Assembly (NCBI GenBank): GCA_017550165.1 | Contig: JAFZQH010000018.1 | Location: 23,875-87,874 of the forward strand | DNA: 64,000 bases | Reading direction: 5' to 3' | From: Lachnospiraceae bacterium | GTDB lineage: Bacteria; Bacillota; Clostridia; Lachnospirales; Lachnospiraceae | Shown: in pieces, positions 1 through 8,996 of the stretch | How the letters are laid out: each line of letters begins with the position of its first letter | Numbering within the stretch: position 1 is the first letter of the stretch | The notes under the pieces: generated by a model | Told to the model about the DNA's origin: nothing | What the model saw: the letters and a program-made list of their open reading frames with translations, nothing else | Database searches by the model: none | Position numbers and translations under genes: made by a program

Positions 1-373
1 TCTTACCTGAACCTGTAGGTCCCAGAAGAAGTATATTGCTCTTCTGAAGCTCAACATCCAGATCAGCCTCCGCAGTAATCCTCTTATAATGATTATACAC
101 TGCTACAGACAGGGCCTTCTTGGCCTTGTCCTGACCTATAACATAATCATCAAGGAACTCCTTGATCTCTTCCGGCTTAAGGAGATTGATCTCCAGATCA
201 TCGGAAACAGGAGTCTCCTCATATTCTTCTTCTATTATCTCGGAACATATCTCAATACACTCATCACAGATATAGGCACCATTCGGTCCTGCAATGAGTT
301 TCCTGACCTGATCCTGAGTTTTATTACAAAATGAACATCTGACCTTATCGTCTCCGCCCAGTCTTCCAGCCAT
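1..373 (-). CDS. clpX: ATP-dependent protease ATP-binding subunit ClpX (5' part only)
   Basis: This is the first 124 codons of canonical ClpX, the AAA+ unfoldase that feeds proteins to ClpP; the rest lies beyond the window edge. The product begins [16 protein letters not shown]. It shows the four-cysteine zinc-binding domain (CSFC followed by CDEC), an acidic linker, the [12 protein letters not shown] segment that opens the AAA+ domain, and the start of Walker A (LLGPTGSGK) at the edge. It starts 23 bases after the clpP stop on the same strand, so tig, clpP and clpX form one unit. This copy has all the standard ClpX landmarks visible so far, in contrast to the divergent second ClpX at 26431-27948. 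Confidence 0.95.
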   Translation of the reverse strand, partial: MAGRLGGDDKVRCSFCNKTQDQVRKLIAGPNGAYICDECIEICSEIIEEEYEETPVSDDLEINLLKPEEIKEFLDDYVIGQDKAKKALSVAVYNHYKRITAEADLDVELQKSNILLLGPTGSGK

Positions 374-396
374 GTACAAACACCTCTTCTGCCGAT

Positions 397-981
397 CTAC
401 GATCTCTTAGAGATGACACTGTCGATGAGCCCGTATTCTTTAGCCTCTTCGGCGCTCATATAATTATCTCTCTCGGTATCGATCTCTATGGTCTCCAAAG
501 GCTGTCCCGTGTTGGCAGCCAGGATCTCATTAAGTCTCTTCTTGGTCTTAAGTATATTATCTGCAACTATCTTGATATCAGTAGCCTGTCCCTTGGCGCC
601 TCCGGATGGCTGATGGATCATCACTTCCGCATTGGGAAGCGCAAATCTCTTGCCCTTGGCACCTCCGGCAAGGAGGAATGCCCCCATGCTGGCAGCCAGA
701 CCTATGCAGATAGTGGAAACATCGCATTTGATATAATTCATGGTATCATATATAGCCAGACCCGCACTTACAACTCCTCCGGGACTGTTGATATAGAGGT
801 GGATATCCTTGGCCGGATCTTCGGACTCAAGGAACAAGAGCTGTGCGACCACAAGGCTTGCCGTCGTCTCATTAACCTCTTCTCCCAGGAAAATGATGCG
901 CTCCTTTAATAATCTGGAATATATATCGTATGAGCGCTCACCTCTGCTGGTCTGCTCAATGACATAAGGTACTAAACTCAT
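397..981 (-). CDS. clpP: ATP-dependent Clp protease proteolytic subunit ClpP
   Basis: ClpP is the barrel-forming serine protease that degrades proteins unfolded by ClpX or ClpC. The 194-residue product has normal length and no propeptide extension. The nucleophile Ser lies in [14 protein letters not shown], the catalytic His in MIHQPSGG, and the Asp follows in the C-terminal third ([13 protein letters not shown]). The N-terminal [16 protein letters not shown] motif is typical and supports the start. The start codon overlaps the tig stop by one base (TAATG), which implies translational coupling. No second clpP is seen in the window. Confidence 0.97.
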   Translation of the reverse strand: MSLVPYVIEQTSRGERSYDIYSRLLKERIIFLGEEVNETTASLVVAQLLFLESEDPAKDIHLYINSPGGVVSAGLAIYDTMNYIKCDVSTICIGLAASMGAFLLAGGAKGKRFALPNAEVMIHQPSGGAKGQATDIKIVADNILKTKKRLNEILAANTGQPLETIEIDTERDNYMSAEEAKEYGLIDSVISKRS

Positions 982-2474
982 TATTTATCCTCCGCTTCCT
1001 TCTTGGTAGACTTCTTTGCGGGCTTCTTTGCTTCTTTTTCAGCCTTATCTTCCTTGTCGGCTGTCTTCTTGGCAGTTGTCTTCTTGGCAGGCTTCTTCTC
1101 TTCCTTATCAGCCTTATCTTCCTTGGCAGCTGTCTTCTTGGCAGCCGTCTTCTTAGCCGGTTTCTTCTCTTCCTTGTCTTCCTTCTTGGCTACTTCCTTG
1201 GCATGCTCCAAAAGGAATTCCTCAGCCTTCTCAACGGCAAGATCCATCTTGATCTCCTTAGTCTCCTCGGGAGTGATGGTTGACTTAAGGTCTTCAAGCT
1301 TCATGCCGTAATTTTTGGACATTTTCTCAAGCTCTTCCTCGAACTGCTCGTCAGATACCTCTATATTCTCTGCAGCAACGATAGCCTCTAAAGTAAGCCT
1401 GCTTCTGATATTCTTAACAGCCTCAGGCTGCATCTGCTCTCTCATGCCTGCTTCATCCACGCCGGTATACTGCATGTAACGCTGAAGAGAAAGACCCTGT
1501 GACTGTAATCTTCTTGAAAAATTATCTATCAGATATGTAACCTGAGTCTCGATCATGGGCTCCGGAATATCAACCTCTGAATTCTCGGCAGCTGCTGCCA
1601 CTGCTTCTCTTGACTTGATGAACTTTGCATCCTTTGCAGCCTGCTCATCCAGTTTCTTTCTGACGTCTTCCTTGTATTCTTTAAAGGTATCAAATTCCGA
1701 TACATCCTGTGCAAAGTCATCGTCCAGATCCGGAAGCTCCTTGCACTGGATGGAGTTGATCTTAACCTTGAACAATGCCGGCTTTCCTGCCAGTTCCGGA
1801 GCATGATACTCCTCGGGGAATGTTACGTTAACATCCACAGAATCCCCTATGTTCTTTCCGATAAGCTGGTCTTCAAAGGTATCTATGAAAGAATGGGAGC
1901 CGATGGTGAGGTCATGCCCCTGGGCTTTGCCTCCCTGGAAAGGAACTCCGTCAATGGATCCTTCATAATCGATATTAACGATATCTCCATCCTTAACGGC
2001 ACGGTCATCAATATCGATCATCCTTGCATTGCTTTCTCTCTCTTTATTGATAGCCTCCTCAACAGCTTCGTCGGTTGCCTTCTCGGAACGGGCCTCGATC
2101 TCAACGCCCTTGTACTTGCCCAGTTTAACGGGGGGCTTTAATGCAACCGTAGCCGTGTATATAAAGGGCTTGTTCTTCTCAACCTGAACTATCTCTATAT
2201 CAGGCTGTGATGTGATCTCCAGATCACACTCCTTGATCTCTTCATAATAAGACTTGTTAACGCAGTCAGCCGTAGCATCCTCATAAAACATCTCCGGACC
2301 GTAGAGCTTCTCTATCATCTTCCTGGGAGCCTTACCCTTACGGAACCCCGGAACCTGAATACGATTCTTCTGCTTCTGATAAACCTTCTCAACGATCTTG
2401 TCGAATTCATCATAAGGAACCTCTATGGTAAGCTTTGCCATGCTGTTCTCTAATTTCTCTACACTTAAACTCAT
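981..2474 (-). CDS. tig: Trigger factor with lysine-rich C-terminal extension
   Basis: Trigger factor is the ribosome-bound chaperone and peptidyl-prolyl isomerase that meets nascent chains. The N-terminal domain carries the ribosome-docking loop ([11 protein letters not shown]), followed by the FKBP-like PPIase domain (about residues 150-245) and the helical C-terminal arms. The core ends near residue 430, the usual length. About 68 further residues form three imperfect repeats rich in Lys, Ala, Glu and Pro ([17 protein letters not shown] units), like a histone H1 or AlgP tail. A strong promoter lies upstream and AGGAGG precedes the start. The gene overlaps clpP by one base. Confidence 0.95.
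   Translation of the reverse strand: MSLSVEKLENSMAKLTIEVPYDEFDKIVEKVYQKQKNRIQVPGFRKGKAPRKMIEKLYGPEMFYEDATADCVNKSYYEEIKECDLEITSQPDIEIVQVEKNKPFIYTATVALKPPVKLGKYKGVEIEARSEKATDEAVEEAINKERESNARMIDIDDRAVKDGDIVNIDYEGSIDGVPFQGGKAQGHDLTIGSHSFIDTFEDQLIGKNIGDSVDVNVTFPEEYHAPELAGKPALFKVKINSIQCKELPDLDDDFAQDVSEFDTFKEYKEDVRKKLDEQAAKDAKFIKSREAVAAAAENSEVDIPEPMIETQVTYLIDNFSRRLQSQGLSLQRYMQYTGVDEAGMREQMQPEAVKNIRSRLTLEAIVAAENIEVSDEQFEEELEKMSKNYGMKLEDLKSTITPEETKEIKMDLAVEKAEEFLLEHAKEVAKKEDKEEKKPAKKTAAKKTAAKEDKADKEEKKPAKKTTAKKTADKEDKAEKEAKKPAKKSTKKEAEDK
984..1187 (-). repeat. Three imperfect tandem repeats encoding the trigger factor tail
   Basis: The DNA for the trigger factor C terminus consists of about three 66-70 base imperfect copies, each encoding an acidic start (KEDK or DKEEK) followed by KKPAKKTxAKKT. 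Repeated cttcttggcag-type blocks are visible on the plus strand. Such an array can change copy number by slippage or recombination while keeping the frame. Confidence 0.8.
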
Positions 2475-2542
2475 TTTTCTCCGTAATCCTCCTTATCTTC
2501 TCTCAATTCCTGACTGAGAGAGGCCGTCGCGGCCGTCCAAAT

Positions 2543-2572
2543 ATTATATCACAAATACATCACCTGTATCAA
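2543..2572 (-). promoter_or_regulatory. Sigma-A promoter of tig-clpP-clpX
   Basis: Minus-strand TTGATA (2567-2572) and TATAAT (2543-2548) are separated by 18 bases. The predicted start is near 2536, giving a leader of about 60 bases before tig. The leader contains a GC-rich inverted repeat (ggccgtcgcggcc). No CIRCE or clear CtsR box was recognised. Confidence 0.75.
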
Positions 2573-2576
2573 TACT

Positions 2577-2951
2577 CTAATCATCCTCTTCAAGCATGTA
2601 GGGTGACACTATATCCTTGTAAGTCAGGTATTCTTCAAGAACTCCTTCTGTCTTGGCAAGGATGGTATCCCAATCTTCGCTGTCCCCGCATTTCTCCAGC
2701 TCATAAGCCTTCTCTGCCAGTTCCGTTGCCCCTATCATCCTGGAGGAGCTCTTCAGGGAATGAACCTCAACAGTATATTCCTTGGCGTTCCTTTCCTTAA
2801 CGTATTGGCGGATAGCCTCAGTCTTCCTGTCTATATCCTCGTAATAATCAAAAAGAAGTGACCTGTAAAGATCCATATCTCCCAGATAATCCAGGGCCTC
2901 CTTTACATTAAGTCCTTTTTCATTGTATAAAGCCTCTTCATTAAAATCCAT
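2577..2951 (-). CDS. Stand-alone histidine phosphotransfer (HPt) protein
   Basis: This small all-helical protein relays phosphate between a hybrid kinase receiver and a final response regulator. The 124-residue product has the HPt signature VEVHSLKSSSRMIGA, in which the His near residue 65 is the phosphoacceptor, followed by the typical ELAEKAYELEKCG helix. The ATG at 2951 is chosen because AGGGAG lies about ten bases upstream; a longer reading from 2978 would add nine residues without homology. It has its own promoter and no adjacent kinase. The hybrid kinases at 15-20 kb are plausible partners, because the HPt domain encoded at 12344 is closely similar (VHALKSSARIIGA). Confidence 0.85.
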   Translation of the reverse strand: MDFNEEALYNEKGLNVKEALDYLGDMDLYRSLLFDYYEDIDRKTEAIRQYVKERNAKEYTVEVHSLKSSSRMIGATELAEKAYELEKCGDSEDWDTILAKTEGVLEEYLTYKDIVSPYMLEEDD

Positions 2952-2993
2952 AATACTATCTCCCTGCCTTTTGAACAAAATCTTACGGGTATT

Positions 2994-3022
2994 ATTTTAT
3001 TGCAAATACGTTAAATTGTCAA
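2994..3022 (-). promoter_or_regulatory. Sigma-A promoter of the HPt gene
   Basis: Minus-strand TTGACA (3017-3022) and TAAAAT (2994-2999) have a 17-base spacer. The promoter sits immediately after the putP stop codon, with no terminator recognisable between the two. Confidence 0.7.
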
Positions 3023-3028
3023 ATAATA

Positions 3029-4582
3029 TCAACAATTATCGGAATTCTTGACCGAGTCAAATTCTGCCACGATCTCTTCTGACGGAGCCTTTGAACAAAG
3101 ACTTGCAACTATTATAAATATCAGGCTTACAAAGAAACCTATAAGCAATGAATAGATGCCCGTGGAATCCCCCAGGGTCTTACCTGATACCAAGGGAATA
3201 TAATCCCATATGATAACGGTCAGAGCGCCTGATATCATTCCTGCAATGGCTCCGGTCCTGTTGGTCCTCTTCCAGAACAGTGCACATACTACAAGAGGCC
3301 CGAACGCAGATCCGAATCCCGACCAGGCGTTGGATACAAGTCCCATGATCGAGCTGTTGGGATCCAATGCGATCAAATAAGCTACGACAGCCACAACGAT
3401 AACGACGATACGGCTCAAACGAAGAACCTTAGCATCATCTGCTTTCGGATTGATTATGCCCTTGTATATATCTTCAGCAACTGACGAAGATGCGACCAGC
3501 AGCTGTGAGTCAGCAGTAGACATGATGGCAGCAAGGATACCGCAAAGGAATATACCTCCTATGAAGGGCGCTGCAATATCCGAAGTAAAAAGCTTCTCTA
3601 TCATTACAATGAACACATTCTCCACCGATGGGGCTCCCTCCGCACCGAGGATCACAGGCGCCAGATATCCTCTTCCCACAACGCCGATTACAATGCCTCC
3701 GAAGAAGAGAGACAGGGCAACCCATACAATGGCAATGACACGGGATTTCTTTAATTCCTTCTCGTTCTTAACGGCCATGAACCTTACAAGGATATGGGGC
3801 ATTCCGCAATATCCCAGGCCCCACGCAAGCTGCGAAAGGATCTCTACAAATGTCAGAGGCTTGCCTCCGTTGCTCATAATATCCAAAAATGCATTAACAC
3901 CACCCTCAGGATTGGTAGATGCTATAGCTGCCATAAGGTTATCAGGACCCACTATACCATAAGCAATAAGGGGAACGACAAGAAGGCCTACCAGCATAAG
4001 AAGCCCCTGAACAAAGTCTGTGGTACATACCGCCATAAAACCGCCCATAAAGGTGTAGGCAAGAATAACAAGGGCTCCTATGGTAAGGGCTATATGATAA
4101 TCCACACCCAGGACAATGTTAAAGAGCTTGCCCCCTGCCGCAAGGGCAGATGCAGTATAAACTACAAAGAATATGACTATGACTACCGAAGATATCCCGA
4201 GAAGGATCCTCCGGTCATCCCGGAAACGGTTCTCAAAGAACTCGGGAAGCGTAAGGGAGTTGTTAGCCTTGATTGTATATCTTCTGAGCCTTCCGGATAT
4301 ACATACCCAGTTAAGTACCGTTCCGATAAACAAACCCACTGCTATCCATATCTGTCCTGTTCCGAGAGCATATACGGAACCCGGGAGTCCCATCAAAAGC
4401 CATCCGCTCATATCGGATGCCTGGGCTGACAAGGCTGCCACCCAGCCGTTCAGGCCTCTTCCTCCCAGAAAATAATCTGATGAATTACTGGTCCTTTTCA
4501 TGTAAAGGGCACCGATGCCTATCATAAATACCATGTATGCCACAAATGCAACAAGGATCCACCCTAGATTACCGCTTATCAT
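3029..4582 (-). CDS. putP: Sodium/proline symporter (SSS family)
   Basis: PutP imports proline with sodium across the cytoplasmic membrane. The 517-residue product has about 13 hydrophobic segments and the family signatures SDMSGWLLMGLPG early in the protein and LPEFFENRF after it, plus the conserved MSTADSQLLVASS region late in the protein. These are specific to the proline branch of the sodium:solute symporters. The ATG at 4582 is preferred over the longer reading from 4615 because AGGAGG lies six bases before it and the first membrane segment starts directly after. The gene is divergent from the methyltransferase at 4669, and their promoters overlap. Confidence 0.92.
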   Translation of the reverse strand: MISGNLGWILVAFVAYMVFMIGIGALYMKRTSNSSDYFLGGRGLNGWVAALSAQASDMSGWLLMGLPGSVYALGTGQIWIAVGLFIGTVLNWVCISGRLRRYTIKANNSLTLPEFFENRFRDDRRILLGISSVVIVIFFVVYTASALAAGGKLFNIVLGVDYHIALTIGALVILAYTFMGGFMAVCTTDFVQGLLMLVGLLVVPLIAYGIVGPDNLMAAIASTNPEGGVNAFLDIMSNGGKPLTFVEILSQLAWGLGYCGMPHILVRFMAVKNEKELKKSRVIAIVWVALSLFFGGIVIGVVGRGYLAPVILGAEGAPSVENVFIVMIEKLFTSDIAAPFIGGIFLCGILAAIMSTADSQLLVASSSVAEDIYKGIINPKADDAKVLRLSRIVVIVVAVVAYLIALDPNSSIMGLVSNAWSGFGSAFGPLVVCALFWKRTNRTGAIAGMISGALTVIIWDYIPLVSGKTLGDSTGIYSLLIGFFVSLIFIIVASLCSKAPSEEIVAEFDSVKNSDNC

Positions 4583-4614
4583 AATAACCTCCTGATCGAA
4601 TCTAAACTTACTCA

Positions 4615-4643
4615 ATTATGCACTACAGACGGCTTTACGTCAA
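4615..4643 (-). promoter_or_regulatory. Promoter of putP
   Basis: Minus-strand TTGACG (4638-4643) and CATAAT (4615-4620) are 17 bases apart, about 35 bases before the putP start. The -35 box shares two bases with the -35 of the opposite promoter at 4634-4662. Confidence 0.6.
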
Positions 4644-4662
4644 GGTGTATTTCTGTTATAGT
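4634..4662 (+). promoter_or_regulatory. Promoter of the RlmI-like methyltransferase, predicted leaderless
   Basis: TTTACG (4634-4639) and TATAGT (4657-4662) are separated by 17 bases. The expected transcription start, about seven bases after the -10, coincides with the ATG at 4669. No ribosome binding site precedes that ATG, so a leaderless mRNA is predicted. Confidence 0.55.
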
Positions 4663-4668
4663 CAATTT

Positions 4669-5547
4669 ATGTGGATTGCAGATAAATGGACTGATTACAA
4701 TATAATAGACACAAGCGATGGCGAAAAATTGGAGCGATGGGGGGATTATATCCTCCTGAGGCCGGACCCCCAGGTAATCTGGAGAAGTCCCAAGAGCCGT
4801 CCCGAATGGAAGAAGATCAACGGTCACTACCATAGGAGCAGCAAGGGCGGTGGAGAATGGGAGTTCTTTGACCTGCCCGGGGAATGGGAGATAACATACG
4901 GCAAGCTCCGCTTCAGGCTCCAGCCCTTCTCGTTCAAACATACGGGGCTTTTCCCGGAGCAGGCAGCCAACTGGGACTGGTTCTCTCCCTTGATCAGCTC
5001 CGCCCTGAGCGCGGAGCCGGGCAGAGATATAAGAGTCCTGAACCTCTTTGCATATACAGGTGGAGCTACACTGGCTGCTGCCGCTGCCGGAGCCAAGGTC
5101 ACCCACGTGGATGCATCCAAAGGTATGGTGAACTGGGCCAAGGAGAATGCCCGTATCACGGGTTTGCCGGGGGACTCTGTCCGCTGGCTTACCGACGATT
5201 GCAAGAAATTTGTGGAGCGCGAGATAAGACGCGGTAACAAATATGATGCAATAATAATGGATCCTCCTTCCTATGGAAGAGGACCCGGTGGTGAAATATG
5301 GAAGATAGAAGATTCCATATATGATTTTATTCTTTTATGCGAGAAGCTTATATCAGATAAGCCTCTCTTTTTCCTGATCAATTCCTACACTACGGGACTT
5401 CAGCCCGGAGTACTTCGTTACATGATGGAAGATATACTGGGCAGGCGCCTTAACGGGGTCTTTACCTCTGATGAGATAGGCCTTCCCATTGAGGCCAACG
5501 GCCTAGTCCTTCCCTGCGGCTGCAGCGGACGGTGTGAAGTTCTCTGA
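4669..5547 (+). CDS. Class I SAM-dependent rRNA methyltransferase, RlmI-like
   Basis: This is a methyltransferase of the RlmI (23S rRNA m5C) type without the usual N-terminal PUA domain. SAM-binding motif I is VLNLFAYTGGATLAAA, followed by THVDASKGMVNWAKEN, and the catalytic motif is DAIIMDPPSYGRG; these match the 'Methyltrans_SAM' family. The product is 292 residues from the ATG at 4669. A longer reading from 4618 would add 17 residues without similarity. Its 3' end overlaps the convergent glycosyltransferase gene by 45 bases. The target nucleotide cannot be read from the sequence. Confidence 0.85.
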   Translation: MWIADKWTDYNIIDTSDGEKLERWGDYILLRPDPQVIWRSPKSRPEWKKINGHYHRSSKGGGEWEFFDLPGEWEITYGKLRFRLQPFSFKHTGLFPEQAANWDWFSPLISSALSAEPGRDIRVLNLFAYTGGATLAAAAAGAKVTHVDASKGMVNWAKENARITGLPGDSVRWLTDDCKKFVEREIRRGNKYDAIIMDPPSYGRGPGGEIWKIEDSIYDFILLCEKLISDKPLFFLINSYTTGLQPGVLRYMMEDILGRRLNGVFTSDEIGLPIEANGLVLPCGCSGRCEVL

Positions 5548-6789
5548 AGCAAAATGCTGTATGGGCTTCCATTCCACCTTCTTAACAAGTGCTGCAACGG
5601 ATATGGGGATATACGTGGCCATAAAAACCGGGAACATCACTACATATAACAGTTTCTTCTTCGCCGTTGCCTGTATCATATCCCACTCAGAGAATACGGT
5701 TATCACCCCATATACCAGAAGCGCGATATAGAATGCGACAATAGTATCGACTATAAACTTGCCTGCTCGTTTCATAACCACATTGGCTATGTAATAGGGC
5801 TGGGTAACACAGGCAAATATCATGACCGCGTTGAATGCGATAATGAAGAGGGTAAGAAGCATGCCCGGAGCGGTAGTCATTATCATGTCATAACATGAGA
5901 ATTTAAGCTTTGACTTACCGAGGCTTCCCTTAACAAGTGAAGTCATATAGTTAGCGTTAACCTGGTAGAAACCTTTGGACCAACGCATTCTCTGATTCCA
6001 CGACTGATCAAATGTCACCGGCTGCTCATCATAAACCATTGCCTTGTCGCAGTATCCGATCCTTGCGCCCTTGATAGCACAGTGAACGGAGAATTCAATA
6101 TCCTCTGTGAGAAGATGATAGGGCCATCCGCCGTTCTCCTCAACTATACGATCGGAAATGCAGAAACCTGTCCCTGAAATGTGGCAGTTCGTATTAAGAA
6201 GCATTCTCGGGAAGTTAAGGAATCTGGCCTCCCTTAAGAACCATATGGAGTATGCCGCACTGATCCAATTGGTCCCGAAATTCTTGGAATTCCTGTAGGA
6301 TGTAATGGCATCATAGCCTTTTTCAAAGGTCTTGTTCATCTCATAGATAAAGTTGGGATCCACCACATTATCTGCATCGAATACAATATATCCGTCATAT
6401 TTCTCATAATCATTCTTGATCTCCTTAATAAGGTAATCAAGAGCATATCCCTTACCTACCAGCTGGGCATTCCATCTCTCGTATACAATGGCCCCTGCCC
6501 GCTTTGCGCAAAGCGCGGTATTATCCGTACAGTTATCAGCCAGCACGAATATATCAAACATATTCCTGGGATACTTCTGTTTCTTAAGACTCTCTACCAG
6601 TTCTCCTATAACCGATTCTTCGTTCCTGGCAGATATAAGGACTGCGAACCTGTGGAAGGGAGCGTTCGTTTCCTCTTCCTTTTTATTCTTGTATATCAGA
6701 CCAACCACGAGATACAGGATCTGATATAAATAAGCAAGCGTCATTACAATGATAACTATTCGGTTAAGATTAGTAACTGCCTCAATCAC
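5503..6789 (-). CDS. Membrane glycosyltransferase, family 2, processive type
   Basis: This is a polysaccharide-synthase-like GT2 enzyme anchored in the membrane. It has an N-terminal transmembrane helix, a catalytic domain (about residues 45-285) and three to four C-terminal helices. Visible motifs are the nucleotide-binding VLADNCTDNT, the metal-binding FDADN, the acid TEDIEF and QRMRW (the QxxRW signature of processive synthases). It is related to hyaluronan, cellulose and poly-GlcNAc synthases, but the product cannot be assigned. Translation starts at GTG 6789. No partner genes (bcsB, pgaB-like) are adjacent. The C terminus (PSAAAAGKD) overlaps the convergent methyltransferase gene. Confidence 0.85.
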   Translation of the reverse strand: MIEAVTNLNRIVIIVMTLAYLYQILYLVVGLIYKNKKEEETNAPFHRFAVLISARNEESVIGELVESLKKQKYPRNMFDIFVLADNCTDNTALCAKRAGAIVYERWNAQLVGKGYALDYLIKEIKNDYEKYDGYIVFDADNVVDPNFIYEMNKTFEKGYDAITSYRNSKNFGTNWISAAYSIWFLREARFLNFPRMLLNTNCHISGTGFCISDRIVEENGGWPYHLLTEDIEFSVHCAIKGARIGYCDKAMVYDEQPVTFDQSWNQRMRWSKGFYQVNANYMTSLVKGSLGKSKLKFSCYDMIMTTAPGMLLTLFIIAFNAVMIFACVTQPYYIANVVMKRAGKFIVDTIVAFYIALLVYGVITVFSEWDMIQATAKKKLLYVVMFPVFMATYIPISVAALVKKVEWKPIQHFASENFTPSAAAAGKD

Positions 6790-6846
6790 TTTTCCAAAAT
6801 CTCCTTATTTCCAAAACAATACATACAAAAATACATACCAAAGAAC

Positions 6847-6874
6847 ATGATACCCATTTTTCTTTTTATTTCAA
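6847..6874 (-). promoter_or_regulatory. Candidate promoter of the GT2 gene at 5503-6789
   Basis: Minus-strand TTGAAA (6869-6874) and TATCAT (6847-6852) have a 16-base spacer in an AT-rich region of about 145 bases. It lies about 60 bases before the GTG start. Confidence 0.45.
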
Positions 6875-6935
6875 GTCCTAATTTATAAAAAAAAACCACT
6901 AAAATCCTTTAGAAATTGTTAATTTTTACACAATA

Positions 6936-6968
6936 TTAACGGCTGCCGAAGGATCCGGCAGCCGTTAA
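6936..6968 (-). terminator. Hairpin terminator after the RACo-like gene
   Basis: A perfect 13-base stem (TTAACGGCTGCCG, 6936-6948 with 6956-6968) with a 7-base loop lies 20 bases past the stop codon. The downstream T-tract is short, so termination may be partial. Confidence 0.75.
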
Positions 6969-6988
6969 AGCCTTACTAAAAAGCTGTT

Positions 6989-8902
6989 CTACTGAAATAA
7001 TGATGCGTCCGTATGGGGCAGGAAGCAGGCCGCTACGAACTCGTCCATGTAACCCGGCGTGGTGGAGAGTTCAATATAAGTCATGGACTTCCCGATCTCA
7101 TAGACTTTCTCTTCCGCCTCATTAGAGAACAATGCAGTGTATGCTCCTGATAAGGAAGAGTTACCGATGTATTCGTATTTCTCCAAAGGTATCTTGGGGA
7201 ACATTCCTATATTAATGGCATTCTCCATATTGATCCCGCTTCCGATACCACCTGCGACCATGAGCTTGTCTATCATGTCAACATCAAAATCAAGGGAAGA
7301 AAGCAGGGTCCTTATTCCAGAGAAGATGGCTCCCTTGGCACGGATGAAGTTATCTATATCAACCTCATTAAGCTCAACATCCTTGATGGTGCCGCTTTCT
7401 TCCTGGAATGCCACAACATAACTGCCCATACCGTCCTCGTCATGACGGATCCTCTTGCCTTCTCTGATGAACTTACCCTTGGGATTGATAGCTCCCACTC
7501 TGAAAAGCTCACTGATTATATCTATGATCCCGGAACCGCAGATACCCACCGGTTTCTCTCCGGGCTCACCGATCACACTGTATTTGGGCTCCAGGGTCTT
7601 CTCATCTATGGTTATGGATTCAATGGCTCCGTCCATGGCTCTCATTCCGCAGCTGATATCTCCTCCCTCGAAAGCAGGGCCGGCCGAGCAGGCACAGGAC
7701 ATGAGAAAATCCGAATTACCGAATACTATCTCTCCGTTAGTACCCAGGTCAACGAAAAGGGTCATCTCCGGGTTATTCCACATGCAGTTGGCAAGTACTC
7801 CCGCTGTGATATCTCCGCCTACATAACTTCCTATATTGGGACACATGATGATCTCAGCATCCGGATTGATGGCAACTCCTACATCTCCGGCGCGAAGCCT
7901 CTCTGTCTGGTAAAACTCCGGAATATAGGGCTCCATTCTTATCGGTTCGGAATAAATACCCGCAAATAAATGATTCATGGTGGTATTGCCCGCCACGCAC
8001 ATTCTGTATATAAAGTCACGGCTGATACCGGCTGATGAACACATCTCCCTGATCAGGGGATTGATGGTCTCACGAAGAACGGCATCTTTCAGCTTCTTGC
8101 TTCCGCCTTCCTTCGATGCCTCTATGATACGGTTGATAACATCGGCTCCGTACCTGATCTGACCGTTACCCATTGCGCCTCTTGCCAGGAAATCACCGGA
8201 TATCATATCAAAAAGCACGGCTGAAACTGTGGTTGTTCCTATATCCACCGCAAGTCCTGCAACATAAAGCCATTTAAGGGGCGGGATTACATCATTTACG
8301 ATAATGTGTTCATCCTCATTGCTGACAAGGACCTTAACGTGAAAATCATTCTCCCTCAGAACCTTGGGAAGCTTACGCATTATGTTATAGGAAATCTGTA
8401 TCTTATCGCAGCCCGTCTCCTTGGCCACCGCACGGGACAACCTCTCATTATCCGGCATGGTATCATCCAGGGACGGTACATTAAGCTCCAGGTCCAGGAT
8501 CTTGAAGTCATTCTCGAACTTCAGGCCCGTAGCTGCGATCCTGTCCTGAGTGTTCCTGAATATCTTAAGCTCTTCCTCCGAAGACAGATCGGAAATCTTC
8601 ATCCTGTTCTTAAAGGCTGATGCTATATCAGGAACGCTGACAACCACATCCTCAATAATCTTGCTGTTACATGCCAGACGGAATCCTTTTCTGAATTCTG
8701 ATTCGGTAAAATGTCGTGTAATAGACGACTCAACGGTCCCACCCACGATCTTGACGATACATTTACCGCAGGATGCATTGCCGGAGCATGGTGCGTCGAT
8801 AACAACATTAGCCTTCTTTGCCACATCAAGAAGCTTTTCCCCCTCGTTGGCATATGTCTCAACATCAGGAGCGTTGTCAAACTTAAACGTAACTTTTTTC
8901 AT
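6989..8902 (-). CDS. RACo-like corrinoid activation protein (2Fe-2S ferredoxin + ASKHA ATPase)
   Basis: This resembles the reductive activator of corrinoid proteins (RACo/RamA, DUF4445). Residues 1-95 form a plant-type 2Fe-2S ferredoxin with CSGNASCGKC and a later Cys (RLACNSK). The ASKHA ATPase part begins at AVDIGTTTVSAVLFD, with phosphate motifs at AGNTTMNHLF and TLFVDLGTNGEI and the cysteine-rich SCACSAGPAFEGG. Such enzymes use ATP to return Co(II) corrinoids to Co(I) for methyl transfer. The 637-residue length is normal. No corrinoid protein or methyltransferase is encoded nearby, so its partner is elsewhere or the role differs. A promoter and a dyad lie upstream. Confidence 0.85.
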   Translation of the reverse strand: MKKVTFKFDNAPDVETYANEGEKLLDVAKKANVVIDAPCSGNASCGKCIVKIVGGTVESSITRHFTESEFRKGFRLACNSKIIEDVVVSVPDIASAFKNRMKISDLSSEEELKIFRNTQDRIAATGLKFENDFKILDLELNVPSLDDTMPDNERLSRAVAKETGCDKIQISYNIMRKLPKVLRENDFHVKVLVSNEDEHIIVNDVIPPLKWLYVAGLAVDIGTTTVSAVLFDMISGDFLARGAMGNGQIRYGADVINRIIEASKEGGSKKLKDAVLRETINPLIREMCSSAGISRDFIYRMCVAGNTTMNHLFAGIYSEPIRMEPYIPEFYQTERLRAGDVGVAINPDAEIIMCPNIGSYVGGDITAGVLANCMWNNPEMTLFVDLGTNGEIVFGNSDFLMSCACSAGPAFEGGDISCGMRAMDGAIESITIDEKTLEPKYSVIGEPGEKPVGICGSGIIDIISELFRVGAINPKGKFIREGKRIRHDEDGMGSYVVAFQEESGTIKDVELNEVDIDNFIRAKGAIFSGIRTLLSSLDFDVDMIDKLMVAGGIGSGINMENAINIGMFPKIPLEKYEYIGNSSLSGAYTALFSNEAEEKVYEIGKSMTYIELSTTPGYMDEFVAACFLPHTDASLFQ

Positions 8903-8965
8903 GTTAAAATCCTTTCCGAATCAGCATATCCGCTCATTCTTCTCTGCCCAATTTACCCTCCTGCA

Positions 8966-8980
8966 TGTGACATGATCACA
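8966..8980. promoter_or_regulatory. CRP/FNR-like palindrome in the leader of the RACo-like gene
   Basis: TGTGA-CATGA-TCACA is a perfect five-base dyad with a five-base centre, lying 17-31 bases past the -10 element. A protein bound here would block transcription. It resembles CRP/FNR half sites, but the spacing is one base shorter than E. coli CRP sites. The regulator is unknown. Confidence 0.45.
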
Positions 8981-8996
8981 CGCACATACTATTGTG

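Noticed and set aside
2523..2536. GC-rich inverted repeat upstream of tig as a terminator
   Set aside because: The stem is only about five bases, has no T-tract, and lies in the tig leader downstream of the promoter.
3794..4429. Long plus-strand open frame antisense to putP
   Set aside because: It lies wholly inside a conserved gene, has no start signal and its translation shows no membrane, signal or domain pattern. Many such shadows occur opposite coding regions here.
5503..5547. Overlap of the convergent methyltransferase and GT2 genes as evidence of misassembly
   Set aside because: Both C termini read through plausible family endings in their own frames, and a 45-base convergent overlap is unremarkable in this compact genome.
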